A stretch of 64,000 bases of DNA, from assembly GCA_027492795.1 (NCBI GenBank), contig JAPUEB010000020.1, forward strand, positions 22,930 to 86,929, read 5' to 3'. The notes below the pieces were generated by a model. The model was not told the origin of the DNA and searched no databases. It saw only the letters and a program-made list of their open reading frames with translations. Shown here piece after piece: positions 33,511-42,527 of the stretch; position 1 is the first letter of the stretch; the number at the start of each line of letters is the position of its first letter. The translations under genes and the position numbers were made by a program. This DNA comes from Chryseobacterium sp. (GTDB lineage: Bacteria; Bacteroidota; Bacteroidia; Flavobacteriales; Weeksellaceae).

Positions 33511-35382
33511 CTACAAAGGAATTTCCACCTTCACTTTCGTGCCTTTTCCTTCCGCACTTTCTATATTGATGTTTCCTTTTAGAAATTCTATTCTGGATTT
33601 AATGTTTTCTAACCCTAAACCAGATGATTTTGAATTTATTTTCAAAGGATTGAAACCTTTCCCATTGTCTGAAATTTCCGCAAAAATTTTATCTTTTTCC
33701 TGATTGAGAAGTATGTCGATGGTGTTTGCTTCCGCATGTTTTATGGTGTTATTGATGCATTCCTGAATTATCCTGTATAGCACCACCTGTATATTTTGGT
33801 CAAGATTTTCTTTCAGACCTTCTATTTTTAGGGAAATATTTAGTTTCGGAGAATTTGTTTTTTCTATTAGATCTCGCAGTGCATTTCCTAAACTGTTTTT
33901 AATGAGCATATTGGGCATTATTTGGTGCGAAAGCGAGCGTACATCCGCCATTGCATCATCCAAAATCCGCTGGGTTTTTTCTAAAATTTTATAAAAATTG
34001 TTTTTATCTTCTTTAAAGTCATCTAAAACACTCACGTTCATATTCACAGCGGAAAGAAGTTGCCCCACTCCGTCGTGAAGGTGTGTTGCCATACGTTTTC
34101 TTTCATTGTCTTCAGCTTCCATTACCGCCTTCATTGCTAAATCTTGCTGGCGAAGCACCTCTTTTTGCAGCTTTATTTTTTCATTTTTTCTGCGGTGCCG
34201 AAATAGGGAAAATGTAATGCCACCACCAACGAGAAACAGCCCCAATAGAGAAAATATCTCTGCATTTCTTTTGAATAAGGTGTTTTTGTGCTGCAAAATT
34301 TCCTTATTCTTTTTTTCGGTTTCGTAGATAACGTTAAACTCCGTGAAGGAGGCTTGCGTTTTCTCGTTCATCATTTTCGCATACAGTTCGCTATAAGCAT
34401 TTTTGGTTTCATAAGCCCGTTGAAAATCTCCTTTTTTTTCGTAAATTTTTGAAAGAACCTCATAGGCTTTCAGTTGATTTTTGGCATAATTCGATTTGCT
34501 TAAAATCTCTAAGCTTTGCTTCATATAATTTTCGGCTGCTGCAAAATCGTTTTTCATCATCGAAACTTCCGCAAGATTGATGTAGGAATCGGCAATCCAG
34601 TTTATTCTTTTAAATTTTTTATCAATGATTAGGTTTTTTTCAAAGTAAATTTTTGCACTGTCCAGTTTTCCCATCATCATGTAGCAGCGGGCTTTGTTAT
34701 CCTGAAATGAAACTTTGGATTCTTCGTTTTTTATGCTGTCGCAAATTTTCAGGTTTTGTTCATCAATTTTCAAAGCTTCAGCATAATTTCCGCTCATGCC
34801 TTCGTTATTTGCCAAAGTATGTGCCGCTATGAGGTAAGCATTTTCGTGTTTTTTGTTTTTTAGGAGCTCAAAAACTCTTTCAATATTTTTTTTGGATTCT
34901 TTGGCGTCACCCTTTTCGGAATTCATTTGGGCGATTGAGGAATAAGCTCCCGCCATACGGATGGTATCCTGCCTATTATTGGCTATTTTCAAAGCTTTTT
35001 GGTAATATGAAAGTGCTTTCGGATATTCGCCCTTATGTTTGTAGATATTTCCCAAACCAATTAGCGCAAAATCCTTTATACTGTCCTGTACAGAAGGATT
35101 TTCAGAAACTTTCCTCAGGTAATGTTCAGAAAGCTCGAATGAGGATCTTCTGGCAAAATAGATTCCTTTCGCAGTATTCAGCATTGCCTCATCATTTTCA
35201 TTTCCTTTTGCGGATTCTTCGAGTTTTTTGATATTTTGGAATACCTGCTCTGTATTGAGGTCTTTATTTTTTATAAATTCGTTATAGAACGTGTGAATAT
35301 TTTTGTTTTTGGTGAGGGGTTTATTCTGTTCATTTTTAGAACAGCAAAGCAAAAGCAAAAAAATAAAGTAAGGATATTTCAT
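33511..35382 (-). CDS. TPR-containing sensor histidine kinase (HisKA_3), lipoprotein-like N-terminus
   Basis: A 623-aa kinase. The N-terminus MKYPYFIFLLLLCCSKNEQ looks like a lipoprotein signal. Residues about 40-340 are tetratricopeptide repeats (e.g. LIGLGNIYKHKGEYPKALSYYQKAL). One membrane helix (about 372-392) and a coiled coil follow. The HisKA_3 domain has phosphoacceptor H436 in THLHDGVGQLL, then a HATPase with SDNGKGFNPL and SSGLGLENIKSR. The periplasmic TPR region probably binds a partner. It is a paralog of the next gene upstream. Confidence 0.92.
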   Translation of the reverse strand: MKYPYFIFLLLLCCSKNEQNKPLTKNKNIHTFYNEFIKNKDLNTEQVFQNIKKLEESAKGNENDEAMLNTAKGIYFARRSSFELSEHYLRKVSENPSVQDSIKDFALIGLGNIYKHKGEYPKALSYYQKALKIANNRQDTIRMAGAYSSIAQMNSEKGDAKESKKNIERVFELLKNKKHENAYLIAAHTLANNEGMSGNYAEALKIDEQNLKICDSIKNEESKVSFQDNKARCYMMMGKLDSAKIYFEKNLIIDKKFKRINWIADSYINLAEVSMMKNDFAAAENYMKQSLEILSKSNYAKNQLKAYEVLSKIYEKKGDFQRAYETKNAYSELYAKMMNEKTQASFTEFNVIYETEKKNKEILQHKNTLFKRNAEIFSLLGLFLVGGGITFSLFRHRRKNEKIKLQKEVLRQQDLAMKAVMEAEDNERKRMATHLHDGVGQLLSAVNMNVSVLDDFKEDKNNFYKILEKTQRILDDAMADVRSLSHQIMPNMLIKNSLGNALRDLIEKTNSPKLNISLKIEGLKENLDQNIQVVLYRIIQECINNTIKHAEANTIDILLNQEKDKIFAEISDNGKGFNPLKINSKSSGLGLENIKSRIEFLKGNINIESAEGKGTKVKVEIPL

Positions 35383-35437
35383 TCTTGGATGGAAGGGTTT
35401 TTAATTTTTATCAAAGATAAAAAAATACATTTTGGAA

Positions 35438-37402
35438 CTAAGTTATCGGAATTTTAACTTTTATGGAGGTTCCTTCTCCTTCTTTGCTTTGTATATTCAG
35501 CTTACCCTTCATCATTGCGATTCGTGATTTTATGTTTTCTAAGCCTAAACCGGATGATTTTGAAGTTATTTTCAAAGGATTAAAGCCTTTTCCATTGTCT
35601 GAAAAAACAGTTTCTATGTGTGATGGCGTTTGCTTCACAAAGACATTAATTTCGGTTGCGTTGGCGTGTTTGGAGGTATTGTTGATGCATTCTTGAATTA
35701 TTCTGTAGAGCACGACCTGAATATTTTGATCCAAATCGTCCTTTAAATCTTCTATTTTCAGGTGGATGTGCAGTTTTGGCGAGGTAGATTTTTCAATAAG
35801 GTCGCGCAAAGCATTGCTCAAGGAAGTTTTGATGAGCATATTTGGCATTATTTCGTGAGAAAGGCCTCGAACATCGGTAATGGCATCTTCCAAAATAGTT
35901 TTGGTTTTGTTTAGAATTTTACCGAAAACTTCATCGTCTTCCTTATAATCTTCCAAGGCGCTTACATTCATATTGGCGGCGCCCAAAAGCTGTGCTACGC
36001 CGTCGTGAAGGTGTGTCGCCATCCTTTTTCTTTCATTGTCTTCAGCATTCATTACGGCTTTTGTGGCGAGATCCTGCTGGTGGAGAATTTCTTTCTGAAT
36101 TTTTATTTTTTCGTTTTTCTTGCGGTGGCGGAAAAGAGAAAATGCAATGGCAGCACCTGCTAAAAATAATCCCAACAAAGAAAAAATAGTTACATTTCTT
36201 TTGAAGATTTTATTTTTGTTTTGAAGAATTTCTTTGTCTTTTTTCTCGGTTTCATACTTTAATGTTAGCTCCTCTGTTTGTTTGCTTACTGAAAGTTTGA
36301 AAATCTTATCGTTTTCATCAATGTATTTCTGGTAATAATAATTGGCGCTGTCGGTTTGGTTCAGGTACATTTTTACCGTCACCAAGTTTTTGTAAACACT
36401 CAAAAGATCTTCCGGTGAGTGTTGTTTTTGAAAAACTCCTTTTAATTTGTGGAATTTTTTTTCAGCCGCTTCTGCATCGCCCTTTTGCATCAGTGTGGTA
36501 GCGTTTTCTATATCGAGACTTGCCAAATCCAAATCTGAATTGAATTTTTTTCTTGCGATTTCAGATTCTTTCAGTTTTTTCTCGCTTACGGAATCATTAT
36601 TTTTTTCTCGATAAACACTTGCCATATTTCTCGAAACGTAGGAAATTGCCTGCGTGTTTCCTGTTTTTACGCATTTTTCGTTGGCTTTGTTATACAGTTT
36701 GATTGCTTTATCGTATTCCTTATTCAGCTGATAGGTGTTTCCAAGATTTACATAGTTTTCGCAAAGCCTGTTTTCGTTATTTTTTTGTTCAAAATATTTT
36801 ATCGCTTCAACTAAATATTTTTCGGAGCTGCCATAATTTTTTAAGTCTTTAAAGATTACACCTATATTGGCTTTGGTAACATTCAAATTTTCTTCATCGC
36901 CGATTGATTCAAAATAGTTTTGCGCTTCAAGATACATTTTGATGCTTTTTTGAAACTGCGAAAGATTTCTGTAAACGCTTCCCAAATTATTGTTGAGCTT
37001 AGCAATTCCTTTGGTATCATTCAGTTTTTTACGGATTCCGTAAGAAAGAAGGTAGTTTTTTTCAGAATTTTTGAAATTATTGTTTCTGAAATGTACTGCG
37101 CCTACATCACTGTACACTTGCGCCAATAATACCTGATCATTAAGCTCCTGTGCACTCTTTATGGCTTTTTCACCATAGTGAAGCGCTGAATCTTTGGAAA
37201 CACTTGCGTAATACCATGTAAGGTCGGAATAAATTGCCGCTTTGCGTTTAGGTTCGGGATTAGTTCCTAATTCCGTTTTTAGCTTTTGTATTACGGTATT
37301 GACATCCTGAGCAAATCCTAACTGAAAAAGGAACACACAAAAAATCGCCAAGCTGTAAGTTTGAGTTTGCGTAGTTTTCAATTTTTTTTGATTATTAAAC
37401 AA
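35438..37402 (-). CDS. TPR-containing sensor histidine kinase (HisKA_3)
   Basis: A 654-aa kinase with a signal peptide (ends LGFAQ) and TPR repeats at about residues 40-320 (GTNPEPKRKAAIYSDLTW, LVEAIKYFEQ, CENYVNLGNTYQLNKEYDKAI). A membrane helix lies near 400-420. The HisKA_3 motif is THLHDGVAQLL with H466, and the ATPase lobe has FSDNGKGFNPL and SSGLGLENIKSR. The catalytic half is nearly the same as in the kinase at 33511-35382, while the TPR half differs. That points to duplication followed by sensor divergence. Confidence 0.92.
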   Translation of the reverse strand: MFNNQKKLKTTQTQTYSLAIFCVFLFQLGFAQDVNTVIQKLKTELGTNPEPKRKAAIYSDLTWYYASVSKDSALHYGEKAIKSAQELNDQVLLAQVYSDVGAVHFRNNNFKNSEKNYLLSYGIRKKLNDTKGIAKLNNNLGSVYRNLSQFQKSIKMYLEAQNYFESIGDEENLNVTKANIGVIFKDLKNYGSSEKYLVEAIKYFEQKNNENRLCENYVNLGNTYQLNKEYDKAIKLYNKANEKCVKTGNTQAISYVSRNMASVYREKNNDSVSEKKLKESEIARKKFNSDLDLASLDIENATTLMQKGDAEAAEKKFHKLKGVFQKQHSPEDLLSVYKNLVTVKMYLNQTDSANYYYQKYIDENDKIFKLSVSKQTEELTLKYETEKKDKEILQNKNKIFKRNVTIFSLLGLFLAGAAIAFSLFRHRKKNEKIKIQKEILHQQDLATKAVMNAEDNERKRMATHLHDGVAQLLGAANMNVSALEDYKEDDEVFGKILNKTKTILEDAITDVRGLSHEIMPNMLIKTSLSNALRDLIEKSTSPKLHIHLKIEDLKDDLDQNIQVVLYRIIQECINNTSKHANATEINVFVKQTPSHIETVFSDNGKGFNPLKITSKSSGLGLENIKSRIAMMKGKLNIQSKEGEGTSIKVKIPIT

Positions 37403-37455
37403 AAATCAACAAAAGTGTCGAGAAAAAAAATACGTAAAATTACGTATTGTTTTTT

Positions 37456-38118
37456 TTAAATCCACTTGTTTTTATAAGCCAAATTGATGATTTGCGTACG
37501 GGAATTGAGGTGAAGTTTTTTATAAATATTGTTCACGTGGGTTCGTACCGTGTTTGGACTGATAAATAATTTGTCTGCAATATCCTGCGGCGAGGAACCT
37601 TTCACCAATTCCTTCAGAATTTCGGTTTCTCGGAAGCTTAGCTGATAATCAGCAGGGGTTTGGGAAGCTGTTTTTGGCTGATGAGATTCGCTTAAAATTT
37701 TCATCGCTCTCCTTGCAATCGCCGGACTCATAGGGATTCCGTCAAATTCAACTACATTTTTTATGGCTTCCACTATGTTTACTGCCTTGTCCTCTTTCAG
37801 CAAGTAACCACTCGCACCGGATTTTATGGCTTCAAAAATCTTGTCATTGTCCTCATAAATGGTAAGTACGATAAATTTTATTTTGGGAAACCTAAGAGAG
37901 GATGTGGAAATTGTGGAAATACCGTCCAAGATGGGCATTTCAAGATCCATTAAAACTACATGAGGATGCTCTTCCTTTGGAATTCGTTCGAGTTTAAAGA
38001 TGAATTCCTGTCCGTTTTTCGCTTCAAAATCCAAGCAAATGTCCTGATAAGGCTCCAGTTTATCCTTTATGGTGCCTCTATTGATGTGGTTATCATCTAC
38101 GATGGCGACTTTTATCAT
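37456..38118 (-). CDS. NarL/FixJ-type response regulator with LuxR DNA-binding domain
   Basis: A 220-aa regulator. The start was set at MIKVAIVDDN, where receiver domains normally begin; the eight extra residues upstream are not conserved-looking. Phosphoacceptor D58 is in VVLMDLEMP, and the conserved Lys is in GYLLKED. After a Pro/Gln linker, the LuxR domain has LSFRETEILKELVKGSSPQDIADKLFISPNTVRTHVNNI. It lies 27 bp after the Reg_prop kinase gene, its probable partner. Confidence 0.92.
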   Translation of the reverse strand: MIKVAIVDDNHINRGTIKDKLEPYQDICLDFEAKNGQEFIFKLERIPKEEHPHVVLMDLEMPILDGISTISTSSLRFPKIKFIVLTIYEDNDKIFEAIKSGASGYLLKEDKAVNIVEAIKNVVEFDGIPMSPAIARRAMKILSESHQPKTASQTPADYQLSFRETEILKELVKGSSPQDIADKLFISPNTVRTHVNNIYKKLHLNSRTQIINLAYKNKWI

Positions 38119-38145
38119 GGCTAATTTTTTATAAAAATACAAAAA

Positions 38146-40854
38146 TTATTGCTTATTCTGTTTTTCTGTTACTTGTATAGTAGTACCCTGCGAACTGGAA
38201 TACATATGGAGGTTGAAGCCTGCTTCCTTTGCCCTTTCTTTCATATTCTTTAGACCGTTGCCCTCATTTCTTTCTTGCATGAATCCTTTTCCGTTATCTT
38301 TTATTAGGATGGAGATGCGTTCGTGGCTCTCTATTTGAAATTCAGCAATTGTGGCTTCAGAATGTTTTAGAATATTGTGAAAAGCTTCCTGAAGTATCCT
38401 GAAAAGTGCTATAGCAACCGTGGGGTCAAGTCTTCGGTTGTTGAAAATATCTTCTGCAAATTTGATTTTTATCTTGGAGTCGCTTCCAGTAATTTTCTGC
38501 ACATAACTCATGAAGTTATCAAAAAAACTATCGAGGCTGGTTTCTCTTGAGGATAACACCCAAATCGTTTGTCGAAGAAGGCTCATGATATAGGTTGCAG
38601 TCTCCCTAATATCGTCTAATTTTTGGGTTTCGCATTTTCCCTCAAAATTAATCTTCATCTGATCCACTTTGTTGATGAGGCTTGTAGTGTAAGCCCCTAT
38701 ATTATCGTGTAAATCTCTACTGATTCTTTTTCGTTCCTGCTCAAGATTTTTTTGCAGCTGAATCAGTTGAAGCCTATGATGAAATTTTTTGCGATAATAG
38801 TTGTAAAAGACAGCTCCAAAAATAGATACTAAAAAAAGTATACTGCACAAAATAAACCAAAACCGAAGATAAAAGTGCGGCAATACCTGAAGTAAAAACT
38901 CCTTTGGATAAACTTTTTCATATCCGTCCGAATTAAGTGTTTTTACACGTATATTGTATTTTCCATAATCTAAATGGTGAAATCTTAAAACCCTGTCGTC
39001 CGGAAAGACACTCCAATTTCCACCGTTCGTCTGATAGTAATACTGCGTTTTGTCCAGAAGGTCATTATCTACCGATTTGAAATGTATTTCTGTGAGAAAA
39101 TTATCTGCCGAGAGTTTAATTTGATGTTCTTTTCCTATATTTTTGTCATCTACCATTACCTTTTCCAAAAATGGTTCCGCAGGTTTCGTGTTTGGAAAAA
39201 TCTGGTTGAGATTGATAATAGAGAAGTTGTCTTCCGTTGCTATTGCAAGCTCGTCAAGCGTTTTCCAATAAATACTTTTGATGATGTGGTTTTCTTTATC
39301 CCCGAAAATATTGAGCGATCCCAAAGGTTTCAGCACATTTCCTGTTTTTTTCAGAATCATTTTATCGGTTACGAGCCAAAGATCATCTTTTTGCGAACGG
39401 AAGATAATTTTCACTGAATTTCCGCTAAAACCATCTTTCTCGGTAAAGTTTTTCACAATTTTGCCTTTTACCATCGCCGAAAGTCCTTTTTTGTGCCCTA
39501 CCCAAAGCGTATCTGTTTCGCCGTAGGTAAAGGAAATGTTGTTACTTAAAAGCCCATCTTTTTTGCTGTAATTTTTGATGAATTTTAGATTTTTATCGAG
39601 TAAAGAAAAACCAGATTCATAGGAAGTTATCACAAATGTGCTGTCATGGTTTTGGAAGAAATTTTCAATATTGTTGAAAACAGGATACTTATAATTTTTA
39701 AAATTTTTGTCCTCAGAACGATAAACACCGTTTCCATAGGACGAAAACAAAATTTTGTCTTCAAATTTCCGTATTTTGGATATTCCTGTTCCTAATGCAT
39801 AGTTTTTGATGTGCTTCAGGCTATTATTAATGATTTTATATTCATCCAAACCTCCGAAAGAACCTAAATAAAGTTTGTCTTTTTCTATAAAAAACGTTAA
39901 CGCATCTTTTCTTACAAAAATTTTGGCGAGGAGCTGCTTTCTGTCCATAATATAAACATAGCCGTCTGACAGAAGATAATATTTCCCAGCTTCGTAGTTA
40001 ATAGCACGAACTTTCAGATTTTGTAGAGGGAAAATTCTGCGGTTATTGTGAGAACGCATTATGGAAATACCGCCTCCAAATGATGAAAAATAAATATCTC
40101 CTTCTTTTGTTTTCAAGAAATCCGAAACCAAATTGCTTCCTAATCCGTTTTTTTCATTGATGGTGTCGTATATTTCTCGGTCTTTATATCTTGCAATCCC
40201 TTTTCCATAAAATACCTCATAACTCCATCTGCCATTTTTTACCTTTTTGGGTCGCAGTTGGCTATTAGTGTCGAAAAGTTTTACCTTTTTCCCATTTTCA
40301 TATAAAAAATAGTCGTTTGTTTTATTTCCATCATTATTTTCCGCCGTCACTTTGCATAACGATTTTAGATTTTTGTTATGCACAGCAAAAAAATTATTTT
40401 CATTTCTGATGAGAAAATAATTGGGTTCTAAAGGCGATTTAAAAATGTAAACTCCTGAGGGTTTTGGTCCGAAGTTTTTATAATTGATAGTAATTTTCTT
40501 CCTAACCGTATCGAAATAGAAAAGTCCTTTTTCTGAAAGGTAAATGAAAAGTCCTTTATTGCCGTCCGGAACAATTTGGTTGATATAGTTTCCGGGCAAT
40601 CCCGAATCTGCATCATAGGTAACGAACTTTCCGTTGGCATATTTTACCAGTCCTTTATCTGTTCCCAGCCAAATGAAGCCATCCTTATCCTGAACTATAG
40701 AAAAAATATAATTGCTGGGAAGTCCTTGGTTTTCGGTAATGCTCTCTACAATTGCAGCTTGTTGTGCTGAAGTAAATACAAAACAAAATCCTGAAATGAG
40801 CAGAAGCGATTTCAGAAGTTTTTTTCTAAAAGAACAATGTAATTTTTTAACCAA
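38146..40854 (-). CDS. Two-component-regulator-propeller histidine kinase
   Basis: A 902-aa sensor kinase. The signal peptide is followed by a large periplasmic beta-propeller (about residues 35-570) with Reg_prop blades such as IVQDKDGFIWLGTDKGLVKY. A Y_Y_Y domain (about 575-655) with YYYQTNGGNWSVFPDDRVLRFHHLDYGKYNIRVKTLN precedes a membrane helix near 665-690. A HisKA_3 domain has H716 in SRDLHDNIGAY, and a HATPase lobe has IKDNGKGF. Unlike Bacteroides hybrid two-component systems it lacks a fused receiver and pairs with the separate regulator at 37456-38118. Confidence 0.93.
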   Translation of the reverse strand: MVKKLHCSFRKKLLKSLLLISGFCFVFTSAQQAAIVESITENQGLPSNYIFSIVQDKDGFIWLGTDKGLVKYANGKFVTYDADSGLPGNYINQIVPDGNKGLFIYLSEKGLFYFDTVRKKITINYKNFGPKPSGVYIFKSPLEPNYFLIRNENNFFAVHNKNLKSLCKVTAENNDGNKTNDYFLYENGKKVKLFDTNSQLRPKKVKNGRWSYEVFYGKGIARYKDREIYDTINEKNGLGSNLVSDFLKTKEGDIYFSSFGGGISIMRSHNNRRIFPLQNLKVRAINYEAGKYYLLSDGYVYIMDRKQLLAKIFVRKDALTFFIEKDKLYLGSFGGLDEYKIINNSLKHIKNYALGTGISKIRKFEDKILFSSYGNGVYRSEDKNFKNYKYPVFNNIENFFQNHDSTFVITSYESGFSLLDKNLKFIKNYSKKDGLLSNNISFTYGETDTLWVGHKKGLSAMVKGKIVKNFTEKDGFSGNSVKIIFRSQKDDLWLVTDKMILKKTGNVLKPLGSLNIFGDKENHIIKSIYWKTLDELAIATEDNFSIINLNQIFPNTKPAEPFLEKVMVDDKNIGKEHQIKLSADNFLTEIHFKSVDNDLLDKTQYYYQTNGGNWSVFPDDRVLRFHHLDYGKYNIRVKTLNSDGYEKVYPKEFLLQVLPHFYLRFWFILCSILFLVSIFGAVFYNYYRKKFHHRLQLIQLQKNLEQERKRISRDLHDNIGAYTTSLINKVDQMKINFEGKCETQKLDDIRETATYIMSLLRQTIWVLSSRETSLDSFFDNFMSYVQKITGSDSKIKIKFAEDIFNNRRLDPTVAIALFRILQEAFHNILKHSEATIAEFQIESHERISILIKDNGKGFMQERNEGNGLKNMKERAKEAGFNLHMYSSSQGTTIQVTEKQNKQ

Positions 40855-40905
40855 TTTACTTGTTTGAAAGACTTTGGTTAAAATTAGTAATTTTTTTAAA
40901 GAAAT

Positions 40906-41346
40906 TTATTCTTTTTTTCCGATGTCGTTAATTTCATCTGTAGCAAAGACTAGTTTTTTATTAACAAAATATGCAACTGTTAATAATAAAGACATTAAAG
41001 CGATGAAACCAAAAATATAACCTAATGTGTAAGGAATATCTTTAGAACCATCCATTTTAGGGATAAATTTTGACAAAATAAAATTGAGACTGTTGTAAAA
41101 AACAGTTAAAAAAACCGCTAGATTGAAAAATAAGGTAAATTTATTAGACTTTCTAAAAAACAAAACTGCAGAGACAAAATAAAATATCAGTTCAATAATG
41201 CCAACAAGCAAAAATACGATATCCAACCACAATAAGCGATGGTGATAAAGCAATAAGAATTTGTTAAAACTACTGATAAGTAAGGTGATAATGAAAAAAA
41301 AGGTCATTAATAAAAATATGACCTTAATTAGAAGATTACTTTTCAT
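40906..41346 (-). CDS. Small hypothetical membrane protein
   Basis: A 146-aa protein with four hydrophobic helices (about residues 7-29, 36-62, 70-92 and 106-128) and a charged C-terminus (DEINDIGKKE). No family recognised. Its start codon overlaps the stop codon of the upstream DegT aminotransferase gene by one base (TAATG), so it is probably translated by coupling. That link to a sugar aminotransferase is the only functional hint. Confidence 0.7.
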   Translation of the reverse strand: MKSNLLIKVIFLLMTFFFIITLLISSFNKFLLLYHHRLLWLDIVFLLVGIIELIFYFVSAVLFFRKSNKFTLFFNLAVFLTVFYNSLNFILSKFIPKMDGSKDIPYTLGYIFGFIALMSLLLTVAYFVNKKLVFATDEINDIGKKE

Positions 41347-42473
41347 TATTCTCCCACAAACTCCAACACCGCATCTACAATATACTTCAGCTGTTCATCA
41401 TCCAACTCTGTATGCATCGGAAGCGAAATTACCTCATCCAAAAGTCGATCGGTATTTACAAAATCTGCGTCATTACTTTCCTGATAGTAAGCTTTTTGTT
41501 TTCTTAAAGCTACCGGATAATAAATCATTGCAGGGATTTCTTTCTCCGTAAGAAATTTTTGTAAATCGTTTCGTTTTCCGTTCAAAATTCTCAAGGTGTA
41601 TTGATGAAATACGTGGGTAGAATTTTCTGCTCGTTTCGGCGTCAAGATATTTGGATGATTGGAAAATGCAGCATCATAATAGTCTGCAGCTTTTCTGCGT
41701 GCTTCGTTATAAGCATCCAAATTTGGAAGTTTTTTCCTCAAAACCGCCGCCTGAATGCTGTCCAATCGCGAATTTACGCCCACTTCATCATGGTAATAAC
41801 GTTCATACATTCCGTGGTTTACAATGCCTCTTAATCGATGCGCCAATTCATCATCATTGGTAAAAATAGCACCACCATCACCGTAACAACCCAAATTTTT
41901 TGATGGAAAAAAAGATGTTGTTCCCATCGTTCCCATTGTTCCGGATTTTTTGGAAGTTCCGTCCGAAAAAATAAAATCTGCCCCAATTGCTTGTGCGTTG
42001 TCCTCGATTACATATAAATTATGCTCTTTAGCCACCTTCAAAACAGCTTCCATATTCGCGCACTGCCCGAAAAGATGCACAGGAATTATCGCTTTTGTTT
42101 TTGGGGTAATGGCAGCTTTTAGTTGGTCGATATCAATGGTAAAAGTATCGTAATCTACATCTACCAAAACAGATTTTAGTTTTAAAAGATGAATTACTTC
42201 CACAGTTGCTGCAAAGGTGAAATCTGCAGTAATTACCTCATCGCCTTCCTTCAAATCAAGCGCCATCAAAGCAATTTGTAAAGCATCGGTTCCGTTTGCA
42301 CAAGGAATTACATGTTTCACATCAAGATATTGCTCCAGTTCATTTTGAAAAGATTTTACTTCCGGACCGTTGATGAACATCGCCGAATCCATCACGTTCA
42401 AAACCGCGTTATCTACATCTGCCTTTATCTTATAATATTGACTTTGAAGGTCAACCATTTGAATTTTTTTCAT
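41346..42473 (-). CDS. DegT/DnrJ/EryC1/StrS family PLP aminotransferase
   Basis: A 375-aa aminotransferase of normal family length. It opens IQMVDLQSQYYKIKADVD. It then has the PLP-binding stretch CANGTDALQIAL, VIEDNAQAIGA, and lysine K192 in FPSKNLGCYGDGG, followed by the family's YHDEVGVNSRLDSIQAAVL. These enzymes aminate a ketosugar nucleotide for surface glycans or a cyclitol. No other sugar-nucleotide genes lie nearby, apart from galE about 13 kb away. Confidence 0.95.
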   Translation of the reverse strand: MKKIQMVDLQSQYYKIKADVDNAVLNVMDSAMFINGPEVKSFQNELEQYLDVKHVIPCANGTDALQIALMALDLKEGDEVITADFTFAATVEVIHLLKLKSVLVDVDYDTFTIDIDQLKAAITPKTKAIIPVHLFGQCANMEAVLKVAKEHNLYVIEDNAQAIGADFIFSDGTSKKSGTMGTMGTTSFFPSKNLGCYGDGGAIFTNDDELAHRLRGIVNHGMYERYYHDEVGVNSRLDSIQAAVLRKKLPNLDAYNEARRKAADYYDAAFSNHPNILTPKRAENSTHVFHQYTLRILNGKRNDLQKFLTEKEIPAMIYYPVALRKQKAYYQESNDADFVNTDRLLDEVISLPMHTELDDEQLKYIVDAVLEFVGE

Positions 42474-42527
42474 AATCTTTTACATTATTTTGTAAATTTA
42501 CGGTTAATTAAACATTTGACGAAATTT

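Noticed and set aside
35438..37402. Second TPR kinase as a non-functional duplicate
   Set aside because: The phosphoacceptor His, the ATP-binding motifs and the signal peptide are all intact.
42312..42527. N-terminal extension of the S8 protease
   Set aside because: It runs antisense into the aminotransferase gene and would bury the signal peptide, which starts cleanly at 42528.
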